A stretch of 64,000 bases of DNA, taken from contig NC_030383.2 of the NCBI RefSeq assembly GCF_001625215.2, forward strand, positions 44,574,380 to 44,638,379. Reading direction: 5' to 3'. The position numbers and the translations under genes were made by a program. The stretch is from Daucus carota subsp. sativus (taxonomy: Eukaryota > Streptophyta > Magnoliopsida > Apiales > Apiaceae). Shown here piece after piece: positions 32,964 to 46,718 of this stretch (the first letter of the stretch is position 1; the number at the start of each line of letters is the position of its first letter). The notes under the pieces were generated by a model. The model worked only from the letters and a program-made list of their open reading frames with translations. It was not told the DNA's origin and made no database searches.

Positions 32964-32987
32964 GCAGCTGGTTGTGGTGAAGCAACT
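32964..32987 (-). promoter_or_regulatory. Conserved 24-bp upstream box of DUF247 copy 1
   Basis: This segment (plus-strand core GCAGCTGGTTGTGGTGAAGC) recurs at 40326-40349 and, with one change, at 40407-40430 upstream of copy 2. It is 59 bp before the start codon, so it may be in the leader or the core promoter. Confidence 0.55.
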
Positions 32988-33571
32988 GAAAAACCGTAAA
33001 AGAATTTATAAAATTTGCAAGCATGCAAACAAAGAATTTGTGGCCAAGCAAGGGGTAGTTGAAATGGACCTCAAATAATTTGTGATTGGACAGTATATAT
33101 AACCAACTGTATAGGAGTATCATTTTCACATGTAGCCGACTGTGTCTGAGCTAAGCTTCTCAGAAATGCATGGTCTCTCTTTTATGCACATACTGAATTA
33201 TGGAAGAACCGACTTCTCACTGAACATAAAACAGTACGGCTTCACATGTTATGATTTACGACTCTTAACAGATAAGATGTGTTTCTGACTAACCAATTAC
33301 TTATGTCAAATATTATATGATATTTATTATATGATATAAAAGCTTATGACAGCCAAGTTTCATTTTGACTTCGGCTATTTGTTCTTGCGACTGGTTATTA
33401 GTGTCAAATATTGCGGACAAATAAAATTGCAATGAATCCATTCTGGATTGTACAACTTGACCCACGATACCCAACTTCACATTCTAATTTTTACTCATCT
33501 TTTTCACTCTCTCATCTTATTTTATTCTCTCTCCCAACCTATCTCCTAAATTTCTATTCAAAACAAATTTA

Positions 33572-33653
33572 TTTTTTTAGAAAAGAATAATTTATTAAAT
33601 AGAAAAAATATCCGAATACAAAGACTCTAACACATCCCGAGGAGGAGGAGAGG
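33572..33653 (-). mobile_element. 5'-truncated LINE-like 3' tail
   Basis: On the minus strand, a short unique sequence ends in TTAATAAATTATTCTTTTC-type DNA and an A-rich run, typical of a dead-on-arrival LINE insertion. The call is by appearance only. Confidence 0.4.
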
Positions 33654-33654
33654 T

Positions 33655-33758
33655 AAAAATTATAATGTTTTTTTTTTTGAAAAGCAGGACTTTTATTAGT
33701 AAAACCCAACTCCAACAAGAGAAGGGAGTGGACCTTGAGAAACAAAAAATTATAATGT
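33655..33758 (-). mobile_element. Short retroposon with perfect 14-bp target duplication
   Basis: AAAAATTATAATGT occurs at 33655-33668 and 33745-33758. The ~76 bp between starts with a T-run, so the element is on the minus strand with a poly-A tail, preceded by AATAAAAGTCCTGCTTTTC. It is the product of target-primed reverse transcription: a truncated LINE or a LINE-mobilised fragment. Confidence 0.75.
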
Positions 33759-34249
33759 GTGATGTTTATATTTCATAACAATATTATTTTATTTTTAAAA
33801 TATAGTTACTATAATTATATTATTATTTCAAGTTTTTATTTTATATTTTAAAATTACTTAATTAATTTAAATTTCCATATGGACATCTCAATAATTTTTA
33901 AAAAGTTTTAAATTTAATGATTAAAACAATATTAATAACTTATTTTTGAATTTATAAATAAAGATTTTTAATTTATTGTTTTTTTTTTGAAGATATTTTT
34001 AAATTATTGTTATTACATTAATTTCTAGTGAACCATCAAATGCGATTTTTGAGTGAGTAGCTTCTCAGTAGTTAGTCAATTTCAAACATTTTTTCAAAAA
34101 ATCCATTAGCTTTTCAGTGTATTATCACTTCAAACTGATTTATTTTCTACAATCCAATTAATTATTTTTATCTATTTTCTAAACTGATATAATAGGAGTA
34201 ATCTTTAACATCTGGTATAATTACATTATCTTAATCGGTTTTTCTATGG

Positions 34250-34413
34250 TGTGTCCATGGGCACATGCTAAGCGCAGAAATTTTTGTGCTTAGATCATTT
34301 TGATTGGCTCCTACTTCTTAATAATGGTGGACCCCCTGCAAATGCACCAACCACACCAATCAAAATGCTTCAAATGCAAAAATTTTCGCGCTTAGCATGT
34401 GCCCATGGGCAGA
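34250..34413. mobile_element. MITE with ~55-bp terminal inverted repeats
   Basis: CCATGGGCACATGCTAAGCG on the left (34255-34274) is mirrored by CGCTTAGCATGTGCCCATGG on the right (34389-34408). Pairing continues inward through AAATTTTTG and CATTTTGATTGG. The centre is ~45 bp. Non-coding; superfamily not determined. Confidence 0.8.
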
Positions 34414-36180
34414 CAAACCCTGTCTCAGTACATGCCAAAATCTCTCATGGATAAATTAGTTTCAATTACCTATTTCCATTGTGGGTCCGTTTGGCTTGGT
34501 CAAACAGCATCACACCCCTACAAATTCGTGGCTATGGGTTTTTTCATTCTTAATCGGATGTCCCCCAAGGGACCTTTGTGGCTGTTGTTGCGACTGCAAT
34601 GCAAGCAGCACCAGTCATTTTTAAGGATCCGTGGTAGCCGTTAATTAAAAATGACATGTGAAATTTATACTCATACAGTCATATATAGCGAGAATCTTTA
34701 GAATGGAAAACGGGCATATCGGCAGATTCCCTGTCGCGCCTCAACCTTTACCATCATTCCCTCTTCTCTTTTTGGACAATTCTTGCAAATCTATAATGAA
34801 ACAAGACTTTTGAGCCAACAATGAAAAAGCTATGCCTCGGTGGCTCAAATCGGCAGGCTATAAGAGGAATTTGTGTAGGATTCCACTAACAAAGGGACTG
34901 ATTTTTCCCCCCTCCCGACATATTTGGTAATAATACAACTCAACAACTATCATCTATAATTTCTGTTAATTATATAATTATGAATTTTAGAGTTTGTATG
35001 ATTTTAATGTTTTTTTTTTCGAAAATTTTTTGAACATACGTTGTAACTATAATAAAATCAAATACAATTGTTTGAAAAGATAATTATTTTTTACTGGTTT
35101 AGACTCTAAATTTTTGAGTTCAATTTTGACTCGGATTATTTTATGTTTATGATATCTGCAAGAACACCATCTTATCTAAAATTATTTGAATAATAATTTT
35201 TCTTTAAATTGCATTTGTGATTGTCATTTCCAGCAACTTATATACAGTTGCAAAAGCTGTATAGAGTAATTTATGAAAAATGTTTAAAAAATAATACTTT
35301 TGTAATTCTTATACAATTTATATTTTTTGCAAATTTTTATAAAGTTACAATATTTTTACAAAACCATTTCCGGATTTAGATATTTGTGAACAAATCCCAT
35401 TATATAAATATTCGTTGTGTTTTAAAAACTATTATGTATTTATTCAATTTATATACGGACTAATATTTGTCCACATAAATTTTAATAAATAATAATAATA
35501 ATAATAAATAGTAATAGTAATCAATTTGAAGATAGAAATTAATATTTATTGTCTTCTAAAATTATTCTACCTTTACTCAATTTAAGCCTGAATGAATATA
35601 TTTGTCCATGTGACTTTTGAAATATAAATGCCAACGCTAAATAGTCTAATCAATTTTGAGTATTTTTTCAATTTTAATATATATCTCTCAATCTCAATAT
35701 ATTATTAATATAGTATTAGATACAACCTATTTTAACCTTTGAAAAGTCAAAAGATAATTCATATCAACAATTTAGGATTCTCGACAAAAAAAATTGAAAT
35801 TTAATTGTACATACATATCCTACTCGACTACAATCGTTAAAATAAAATAAAGTTTTGAAAACACATCTTCAGAATTTAACTATGATGCTCAACTATAAAC
35901 GTTAAAATAAAACCAAATTTTGAAACACATTTCACAATTTAACCATGGGTGCTATATGTGTAATTGTAGCCAATGTGTAAAATATTACTCATATTTGACG
36001 TAGAAAGAGCATCTTTAAAAGATTAAAAATCGTTAATTTAAGTGTCATTTCAAAAGTTATCTACATTAGTTTTCTTTTTTTGATAACATGTAAAAGGGAT
36101 TGTACTCCAACCATCATCTATTAACAATTATATTTTATAATTATAATCTATTTAGATAAACATTGAAGCTCATAAATTAT
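34414..36180. other. AT-rich intergenic DNA
   Basis: No coding signal recognised. A short ATA/TAA trinucleotide run lies near 35488-35510. Confidence 0.5.
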
Positions 36181-36582
36181 GTGGGTGTTTGGGAGAGTGG
36201 TTTATGGGCTTAAAAACCTGTAAAACCTACTTCTGCTTTTGCTCCGTCCGATTGACAAATCTCACGAAGCGCTTTATTAAGCGAAAAAAAGCCCAGAAAA
36301 AAAAAGTTAGGAAATCTAATTTTTTTTCAAGACTCAACTTGTGCTTCTTTCTTTTTGACAGAAAACGACTTCAGCGGCGACTTTTCTTTCAACGGCGACA
36401 ACGAGCTATTACCCTGTCTCTTCTTCTCGTAGCTGTTTTTCAAGTAACAAAATCACTGATGGTAATCGATTCAGCTTTCCTTCCCATCCAAACAACGGTA
36501 ATGAATTGCTACACACTCTTTGTCGATCTGCAGCTTCAATTCTAGACATTTTTTGATTCAATCTGTATGTATATACTTGTAA

Positions 36583-36889
36583 ATGTCGGGATCGTTTGAG
36601 TGGACGGAAGAAATTCACACCCTTTTTGTTGAGCTATGCGCCAGTGAAGTCGTTAAGGAAAATCGGGTTGGGATTACCCTAAACAAAGAAGGCTGGAGCA
36701 ATGTTGAGCAAGGACTCCACACACAATTGAAAGTGGTGTGTACATAAACAGATGAAGAATCACTGGGAGAAAATGAAAGGGGATTTTGAGATCTTCAAAA
36801 AACTCAAATTCGGTGAAAGTGGCCTTGGATGGAATGAGATGAAGAAGACGATTGAAGCACCTGAATCATGGTGGACACATGTTATGTAG
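36583..36889 (+). pseudogene. Myb/SANT-like DNA-binding protein of a Harbinger element, frameshifted
   Basis: The first part starts at ATG 36583 and reads FEWTEEIHTLFVELC...LNKEGWSNV, the plant Myb_DNA-bind_3 (trihelix-like) fold. It stops at about 36747. The rest, KNHWEKMKGDFEIFKKLKF to EAPESWW, is in another frame and ends near 36889. A single shift near 36740-36750 breaks it. Confidence 0.75.
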
Positions 36890-37121
36890 ATTTGCAATTA
36901 ATTTTTTGTGTGTTGGTTGGGTTTTTTGTTGTGATTTATTTCTACATCCAATCGGAAATAAATATTATCTTGTTGATGCAGGTTATGCACATAAAAAAAG
37001 ATATATGACTTCGTAAAAGGGTACAAAAATAAGATACTATCATTTACAAGATTTTCGTCGCGTTAATAGTACTACACCTGAACCGTGAAACGCAAAAAAG
37101 AAATATAATCATTTACATTCA

Positions 37122-37400
37122 TTGTGGAGAATGGTTATCAAACAGACATTCGGAGTGTGGAAAGCTACATTTGTTATTTTAGCAAATATGCCAATTTATA
37201 CAATAAATACGCAAACAGATATCGTTCTGGCTACAATGACAGTTCATAATTATATCAGGAAATCAAATGTTGCAGATAACTATTTTCAAACTGCTGAACA
37301 AGAAACTTATATGCCGGAAAATTGAATTTCAAGCACCAATATTAATCGTGGAGAATCCAGCAACGAAAGCAATAACGATGAAATTTGAAATGCAAAACGT
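37122..37400 (+). pseudogene. PIF/Harbinger transposase, C-terminal remnant
   Basis: The 67-codon frame 37122-37325 contains IKQTFGVWKATFVIL and TVHNYIRKS, typical of the end of the plant HARBI1-like DDE nuclease. A stop at 37323-37325 precedes a short RDEIAG-like continuation. The DDE core is absent. Confidence 0.75.
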
Positions 37401-37773
37401 GATGAAATTGCCGGTGTTATTAAATAAATGATGCACCTTTTTACTTGTATTATTTGCAGTTGCTAATTTTTTTCTTTTATTGCAAGAGTGAAAATTTTAC
37501 ACTTGTAAAATATTTCATGTATTAACAATAAAAGATTTTTTATAATTATAATTTATTTTTTTTAAAAAAATAAATTATTATATTACAAAATTACCAAACT
37601 AATACCAACTTATAAGTTAAGTATCCAAACACTTGAAAACTTCCGATATCTTATAAGTCACGGTATCCAAACAATTATGGTAGCTTATAAGTCCAAACCA
37701 ACTTCTTACTTTTAATCTATTTTTTTATTTTAAACAATAAGTTATTTCTTTTAAATTCAGCCAAACGGTCCCT

Positions 37774-38725
37774 ATATCACCCTTCGATATGCTCAAAGTC
37801 AATTATAATGCATTTCTGAGTTTATCCTATATTTGAATGTAAGGGAAACTATTCAATTGAATAGTAAGGCCTTTTTTACTGTAGTATTTTCCGAATACAG
37901 ACAAATACATATTCATACAATTATATTATTGCTCGAGTGAAAGAAATTTAACTTCTCCGTGAGATTTTTAAATCTATGGAAATTTTTGTTCCTTAAATCT
38001 GTTTGCGGCATGGGTGTCGTGTTATTGAAGTAGAAGACGAAACCATTCCATTAAACTTACAAAGGTGAAAACCCCACCATTTATATATTATATAATTTTA
38101 TTAAAAAGTGACCAATATTTTTCTCTAATTTGGTGGATTTATTTAATTTTCTTTGCTGGAGTTGAGCGTTGACCCACTCTCTGATTGGCAATTCGGAAGG
38201 CCATATTATGACATTTTTCATTTTTCTGGTTTAACCTATGAAGGCCATATTCGAAAGTAGGTGAATATAAAGTGAAGACTTTGCCATGTCTGTTTTCATT
38301 GTAACGCTACACAAATGCTTAGATAACTGCTAACAGAAAACATGAAAAGTAATTTCAAGTTTGAATCACAGTTGATCAACAACAAGTTAGACAGTGCAAG
38401 CATACTAAGCTCATATCACCGACGAAAGCTTGCATTCATTACTACAGAATGTGGAGTAAGGGTCCACGCTAAAACTAGGTCCATTTTATAAGAGCAAGTA
38501 ACTTAGAGGAAGTGTTCACTATTAGATTGCTGCAAAACCAATTAGACAAATCAGCTTGTAAAGTAACCTTCCAAGTAACCAATGCAATACACATACAGTC
38601 TAATAAACGTTCAAACCATTCAACATCTTTACATTTCATACTCACTAAACACATTCAACATAGAAATAGCTCCAGTGATATGTTTATTTGTGGCTCAAAA
38701 GGCGAAAATAACAGGGTTGCTGGTT
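37774..38725. other. 3' flank of DUF247 copy 2 and spacer
   Basis: AT-rich. No gene seen. Confidence 0.45.
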
Positions 38726-40285
38726 TCAACTTGGATGGTAATAACCGAACACGCCATAGATGGTTTGTGCAAACGTAAGAATCAGCAGAACCACGGCTGC
38801 AACAAATGAGATGATTGCCCAGGGATTGTTAAAATAGTTGTGCTTTAAGGTTGCCTGCCAGGCGTTCCACCTGTGGTCATGATACTTGTTGATCTCCGCT
38901 GACAAGCGCGAATGATAACTGTCATTGATGTCGAAAACGACCTCTTGACACAGCTTGTTAAAGAGTTCAGCAACTTCGTGATCACTACCAAGCCAATGCT
39001 CAATGATCCCACAATAATGAAGGTAACCTACATCTTCGGTCGAGTTGATCATATTGTTCATGAAGATCACATATGATGTTATTTCATTGCCACAATCCAG
39101 ATGACACTGCTCGAATGCTATGAGGTTGAGAAAAAGTGACTTGGTACCATCATGAATCAAGAGCCTGGGAATCTGAAGCAGCCCATTACTGAATGTTATA
39201 TCCCAGAAGCGATCTGTCTTCTTCTTCTTAAACTTGACTCCAGATTCTCTCAGCTCTGTTACACAATGTGTCAACTGCTGCCTGCGTTTATCTGCGACTC
39301 GACAAACATGAGACCATTGCTTCTTCCAAACCTGTGGAAGTGGTGAAGGCCCTCTACGCAGCAAACTCTGCCTGAAAACATCCAGACAGTGAAGGCCTTG
39401 ATCAGATAAAGGGTCAAATGTGTTTGTATATCCTACTGAATGTTCCATTTTGTTCCTATTACTCTTTGTCAAAGGCTCATCCGTCGGCATTAGTGGATCG
39501 AAAAAACTAAGGGCGAGCCTGGCAACAAGCCCTTTCTGATCAGGATGACCCAACTGAAGGCCTAATAACCGATCAAGAACGAAAAGGGGAATCTGATTTT
39601 CAAGCATAATCATATCGCGCTGAATTGAATGCATTGATCCACGCATAGCAAACACAGGGTCATTTCGAGAGTACCCAATCTGCTGGAATCCCTCTGAAGC
39701 GCCACGAAACAGGTCAAGAATGAAGCATCCATCAAGCACCATCATTTCCACAAACTCATTGCTACTAAGATTAATCTTCCCTTCATAACAAGCCCGAGTC
39801 CTCTCTTCAAGTTCCTTCATAGAATCCAAATACAGTTTTAAATCCTGATTAGTACGCTTCAAGATCTGGTAAAAAGACCGCCACTTGTGGCGGTCCATGT
39901 TTCTATGACGCTTCTTGCCATGATGATAAGGCCCTAATGACACAATTTGAGGAATATAAGCCTTATTATCACCTCCTTTCAAGTACTGAGGGACTCTGTA
40001 GATGGACACTCTGCCCCAAGAACCAGCCAAGTCTTCTTGCCGAGCTTGTTCAAGCTTTGCATTGATATTGATCACCCATTCAGAGATCGCTGGTCTAGGC
40101 CCTGATCCGAAAGCATCAATTTCGCGTATAGAGGAGGACTCTTCATGATGTTCCAGGAGGTATGTTTGTTCTGATCGATATAATGCTGAAGCTTGTTGAG
40201 TTGAAACTCCAGCTTCTACAGTTTCTTTGAGTTTGAGGGTGAGCAAGTACCAACTTAAAAGCTCTTTGTTGAAAACTGCCACCAT
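38726..40285 (-). CDS. DUF247 (UPF0481) family protein, copy 2
   Basis: Intronless, 519 residues, collinear with copy 1 over its whole length. It has the same MVAVFNKELLSWYLL start, SIYRVPQYLK, SLGPYHHG, EMMVLDGCFILDLFR, MIMLENQIPLFVLDRL and the C-terminal hydrophobic anchor ending GVFGYYHPS. Most differences lie in the N-terminal extension (~45-95) and the loop around 265-300, so the conserved core appears constrained in both copies. Same strand as copy 1, about 5.8 kb away, with similar 5' flanks, so the pair arose by tandem duplication and was then separated by transposon insertions. Function unknown. Confidence 0.93.
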   Translation of the reverse strand: MVAVFNKELLSWYLLTLKLKETVEAGVSTQQASALYRSEQTYLLEHHEESSSIREIDAFGSGPRPAISEWVININAKLEQARQEDLAGSWGRVSIYRVPQYLKGGDNKAYIPQIVSLGPYHHGKKRHRNMDRHKWRSFYQILKRTNQDLKLYLDSMKELEERTRACYEGKINLSSNEFVEMMVLDGCFILDLFRGASEGFQQIGYSRNDPVFAMRGSMHSIQRDMIMLENQIPLFVLDRLLGLQLGHPDQKGLVARLALSFFDPLMPTDEPLTKSNRNKMEHSVGYTNTFDPLSDQGLHCLDVFRQSLLRRGPSPLPQVWKKQWSHVCRVADKRRQQLTHCVTELRESGVKFKKKKTDRFWDITFSNGLLQIPRLLIHDGTKSLFLNLIAFEQCHLDCGNEITSYVIFMNNMINSTEDVGYLHYCGIIEHWLGSDHEVAELFNKLCQEVVFDINDSYHSRLSAEINKYHDHRWNAWQATLKHNYFNNPWAIISFVAAVVLLILTFAQTIYGVFGYYHPS

Positions 40286-40325
40286 TTTTTGGTGTCAAAG
40301 CTAATCTCTGGTTGGTTTAGTTGCA

Positions 40326-40430
40326 GCAGCTGGTTGTGGTGAAGCAACTTTTATTTATTAAGATTTATATAATAATTTATGACAAGCAATGACCGTTGGT
40401 ATAGCTGCAGCTGGCTGTGGTGAAGCAACT
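40326..40430 (-). promoter_or_regulatory. Duplicated 24-bp upstream box of DUF247 copy 2
   Basis: The box found once upstream of copy 1 occurs twice here, at 40326-40349 and 40407-40430. The first is ~40 bp before the start codon. Confidence 0.55.
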
Positions 40431-42492
40431 CAAGTTTAATTAGGACTAATATAATTGCAACAGGACAGGCAATGAGCGAGCAAGCAAAAACAAAGAAATT
40501 TTGGGCAAGCATGGGCCGGGTGATTAGGATGATATATCTACTTTTGGCTATGAAAACGAGATACAAGTTGGTGGGGGCGGTGGGGCAGTTGAAATTATTT
40601 GAGATTAGAAACATTTGTAGTACATCATTATCACTGGTTGGAGTGTGTTTTCAATGGCTATTAATGGCTAATCTTGATTTAAAAATGCATCTTTTGAGTG
40701 GTTTCACTTGTGTGTTTTATTCAAGTATTCAGCTCGTATCATGCTGGCGTCTGACTTGTTTCTGAACAAAGATTGTACAACTCCGCAAGTTGCGGTTCAC
40801 GAGCACAATAGCGAGACCATATCATGAAATATTGGAATTCAATGATGGATAAAACACTACTGTATCACTTTTTTTACCAAGTAAAGATCAATTTAACATT
40901 GATGAGATATGAAATTTTGTTTTTTCTTTAGGAAAATGGTCAACCTTTAAAAGTTTTGTTTCTCATGATGTATTTTATTCGTCTTTTGTTTTTTCTGAAA
41001 TGCAAATAGCTTTGACCAACAAATCTAGCATAAATGAGTAGAAATTTTTATGATACAAAATTGTTATGTTCGAACTAAATCAGCCCCGTCAGATGCAGGT
41101 AAGGTCCAATTTCCAAACACTACGATTGTTTCTTCTCTTATCTTCTAAAGACATGTGAATGAAAATCAGTTTTATAATCAGATTCTTACGTTTTGAGATT
41201 TGTCCCGGTCTAAGTGGCGAAATGCTAAGTGGGAGACATTGACATTTCCATCGGAGAGTGGGGTCATTACGAGTTAGGAGAGGTCTCCACCGTCCGATGA
41301 GACTGCAAGGACGAGTCTCACTTTATTTTCATCCTACGGAAACCGAGGACCCGATTGGTCTCCAGCGCCACCGCATTACATTTTATTATTCATCATAATT
41401 TATTTGACTTGTAGAGATTTCTATCAAGATTGTGTTTTTTATATTTTAAAACTTGACATAACTCATTACTTGACATAACTGATTACAAGCATACTGTTGT
41501 TTGTTGGAAATTCCCACGAATTTATATACTACTTCCACTGTTTATTTGATTTTTTAATATATATTTCAAAGTTTTTTTTATTGTGTAATTAAAATTATTA
41601 TTTTAATTGTTTTCCTACAAAAATATATAACTAATACTATTATAATTTAGGAAAATATTTTTTTTAGAAAAAACAGTATTTTCTATCATACAATTTAAAA
41701 TTTTAAAATGTGTGCTTAAAAATTAAACAATATAATATTAATTATCTGTACTTGGTGAAACCAGAACCAAGCATTTGGATTTTGGATGTGGCAGAGGATG
41801 AAGATGGTATCAACTTCTAGAAATGAAATTTAACAACAAATCCAACTAGGTGGGGGTAGTTTTATATTCTAAATATAGCATAGACCTCAATTATTTCATT
41901 ACAAAACGTTTGCATATCTTTTTTTAACTTGGAAGGATTGTGTTTGTTGCTTGCTTCCTCCTTAAGTCTAATCTTCTACTATGTCTTATAATGCATCTTT
42001 AACATGATATCGTTATGATTCAAGTTCACTCCAGTATGATAAAATTGACTTGTCACACAGCATGAAGCGCACAGTTTCACAGGTTGAAACAGGACATAAT
42101 ACAGTACAGTAACTGGACAGTTCGGAGAATCCAATGGGAACCTAGTAGGGTCTGTTTGGCTTCGTGAGTTGGTCAATCTTACACCCAACACCTTTGCACC
42201 ACGGTTCAGACGCGAGTTGTTGACAGTTATGACTGTTATGAGATGACTGCGAAGCAAGCAGAGCCAGTCTTTGCAGGAATGCATGATGGCCATGAATTAT
42301 CAGAGGCGTGTGAATTGTACAACAAAAATTGTTTGTGAGTTTGGCAAATCAACATCAGCCAATCAGATTCATATCCAGAATTCTTATTCCATTTTTTATA
42401 TATCTCTTCCGCCCATTTTCTGCACAATTTGTTTTTTTTATCCAAACGATTCTTTTACTACTGTGAGGTAACAATTCATAAATTAGTACATT
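40431..42492. other. Intergenic, no gene recognised
   Basis: AT-rich apart from a more GC-balanced patch at 41200-41370, with no recognisable frame. It may be promoter or repeat sequence. Confidence 0.4.
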
Positions 42493-42593
42493 TTTTTTGC
42501 TATTTAATTACACACGCACACGCTAGGAGTTGAACTCTGATCTCCCGCAAGGGGATCAAGAGTTCAACCACTGCACCAACCTTTTTTGCTATA
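42493..42593 (-). mobile_element. tRNA-derived SINE (short)
   Basis: On the minus strand the ~80-bp body begins GGTTGGTGCAGTGGTTGAAC (box A-like TGGTGCAGTGGTT) and contains GAGTTCAACTCC (box B-like), the RNA polymerase III promoter of a tRNA-related SINE. It is flanked by TTTTTTGCTAT on both sides (about 42493-42503 and 42583-42593), a target duplication. It is shorter than most plant SINEs, so it may be the tRNA head only. Confidence 0.68.
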
Positions 42594-43125
42594 ATATACA
42601 ACATCTCTATATTTATGTCAAAAATTTGGTCTTAATATCTTTAGCTGAGAAAACAAATGTCGATGATATGCTGCAACAATTGTTTATCACCTCTCCTCGT
42701 GTTTAAAGAGTCCATCGCGACTAATTGAACAAAATAGCCCATATATCAAAGTTGTATTACATATCAGAATTGGTTTTTGACAGAGAGCCCATGTATCAAA
42801 GTTGTTCTGATTTTTCTTATGGGTGGTTCAGTGAAGGCTAAATTTTTTAAAGACTTGCCATCCAGTGGCATTCCATATGCCCACGAAATGCTTAATAACT
42901 AGAAAACTGCTGATACAAAATTTAGTACATGTTAACTTGCGAGTCTGCACAAGATCAATAACATAAAAGCCCATTTCGATGATATCAGAATCACAATTAT
43001 TTTTCAGTCACAAATCGTTCGACAATTGGAAGATTATGTATGCTAAATTGATTATCCGAATGATATCAATAACAAACATGTTCATCAAACAATAAATGCA
43101 GATCACCCAGGAAAGTTTACATGTA
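42594..43125. other. 3' flank of the cysteine protease gene
   Basis: Downstream region of the minus-strand protease gene. No other feature seen. Confidence 0.45.
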
Positions 43126-44834
<1,709 letters not shown>

Positions 44835-44980
44835 GGTTGATGTATCAAATTAAAATAAAATAATGTGCAAACAAATTAAACTTGTATAGTTATGAAAGTA
44901 TATGTGTGTGTGAAGTAAAGGCAAAAAGAGGAGGAAGAAAGCTTGAGAAAGTTGCAGAGGGAAGAGACATCTCATGTGCC

Positions 44981-44988
44981 TATATATA
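44981..44988 (-). promoter_or_regulatory. TATA box of the cysteine protease gene
   Basis: TATATATA ~150 bp before the start codon, giving a leader of ~115 nt. Confidence 0.6.
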
Positions 44989-45886
44989 GCGAGTATTTGT
45001 GAGAGATCATAATTTTCTAATTGAGAAAAAAAATAAAAAGTGTCCAAGTAGTTTAGTTGTGCAACGGAGAGATAAATTAATGAATGGCATGCAATATAGG
45101 TAGATATCCAGGGAAAGAGCATGAGAATCGGGGAAGACACTGGCCTAGTGCCTCGTCATTGTTCGGTCAATAAAAATAGTGTTATTAAAACTAAACCTTC
45201 AAGTTTAAGCTTGTTAGTAGTATGATCAGAGAGTTACATTAACCCAATAACCCCCAATAGTTGTCATCATAACAATTCCTGGAAATGTTTTATACGATGT
45301 CCTAATTTATAATTTAAGTGTGTTTGATGGAAAAGTCTAACAATAATTTATTATACATACTCTTTCTCTTTCTATTTATATTATAATTAAAAGAGAAAAA
45401 GGAATATCAGATTAACATGATGATTCTTATATCAGGTTAAACCATGTTTGGCTTTCATTTGCATGATACAAGAAGTGTACATTTTGATCCCTCTTAATAT
45501 CATAAAAGTATTCTTGTATTTACAGGAGTATATAATGATTAGCCATATTTGTATTAACATGGGCCTCGTAATGCTAAAATGAAAAGATGATATCTTCTTT
45601 CATATCAAACGAAAGGTAAAGAAAAAAATGAGATTGAAAGATCTGAATGAGTGCGAAAGTGGACAACGTAAATTTGATTTATACCCGTAAAGGAGTAAAA
45701 TGCTGCAGTCTAGCCTGATACAAGTCTAATAGTGGTATTAGATTACTCTGACATTTCTTTTACTCTAATTAAAATACTAATTTGCTAATGTTTGGACACA
45801 CTAATATCATTTGGGACTTTTATTATCTCCAATTTCATAATAATGACAATTATTGTGTAAACACACACACATATGTATATGTTATA
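44989..45886. other. Upstream region of the protease gene
   Basis: AT-rich, no gene seen. Confidence 0.45.
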
Positions 45887-46119
45887 CTCCCTCTGTTTTT
45901 TTTTATATGACGCTTTGACTTTTGGCACACATTTTTAAGTGTTTTGACCGGGTAGTTAAAAATATTATTTTTAAAATTTTTTTTTCTGAATAAAAATTTT
46001 GATTATATATTATTATTCAGAAAAAGAAAATTTAAAAAATAATATTTTTAACTACCCGGTCAAAGCACTTAAAAGTGTGTGCCAAAAGTCAAAGCGTCAT
46101 ATAAAAAAAACAGAGGGAG
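45887..46119. mobile_element. Stowaway-like MITE 1
   Basis: Inverted termini CTCCCTCTGTTTTTTTTTAT / ...AACAGAGGGAG flanked by TA on both sides. Pairing extends ~90 bp inward (GACGCTTTGACTTTTGGCACACA, written here in parts: GACGCTTTGAC and TTTTGGCACACA), so the 233-bp element is almost a full hairpin. Confidence 0.9.
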
Positions 46120-46426
46120 TAGTAAATTTTTATTTGGCAGAAAAACCCTTTAAAATGCTAACAATTGCATAACTAGTACTCGTATCGACCTATGAGCATT
46201 GTAAGCGGGTTGTGCATGAGCTATGTAAGTGGATCTTTGACATGTTGGAAATAAGTTAACTCTAAAATTTGAGTTACTTTGTTTAATAACTTTAATTTAA
46301 ATAACACATAATCAAGGAGTTGGTACATGTATACAGTTGGAAAGCCGAAGTAGCGGTACATCATCAGTAACTTGAAATCATAGTATATGCACACATCTCG
46401 TGATTTGAAATTACTGATGATATGTA

Positions 46427-46718
46427 CTCCCTCCATCCCATTTTAAGTGTCCACTTTACCAAAAAAAAATCCCAAAATATGTGTCATACTCTTTAACCCA
46501 TGCAATTTTTTACTAGTTTCAATATAGCATTAAATACAACCAACTAGTTCCAATATGAAGAAAGGTCATATACACACTAGGAGTGATGCTATACGTAATT
46601 AATATTTATAAAAATCAAGGTGAATAGGTGTGTGAAGATAATGATAAAACATTACATTAATTGTTTTTTAATATGTGTGAAATTTGCAAAGTAGACACTT
46701 AAAATGGGATGGAGGGAG
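46427..46718. mobile_element. Stowaway-like MITE 2
   Basis: CTCCCTCCATCCCATTTTAA ... TTAAAATGGGATGGAGGGAG with TA target duplications; 292 bp, non-coding. Confidence 0.9.

Larger units (their letters stand above)
36181..37773 (+). mobile_element. Decayed PIF/Harbinger DNA transposon
   Basis: It contains a broken Myb/SANT-like gene (36583-36889) and the C-terminal end of a Harbinger transposase (37122-37400). These are the two proteins an autonomous PIF/Harbinger element carries. The proposed ends GTGGGTGTTTGG (36181) and CAAACGGTCCCTA (37761-37773) are similar inverted termini with the TGTTTGG core seen in this superfamily. Most of the transposase is missing. The target duplication is not clear. 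Confidence 0.68.

Noticed and set aside
40472..40765. 97-codon plus-strand ORF upstream of DUF247 copy 2
   Set aside because: Hydrophobic but overlaps the duplicated 5' flank; no family similarity and no counterpart frame upstream of copy 1.
11846..43125. Host genes as a functional cluster
   Set aside because: CBF, SDN, PTEN2, DUF247 and protease genes are unrelated in pathway and spaced by transposons; ordinary plant gene order.
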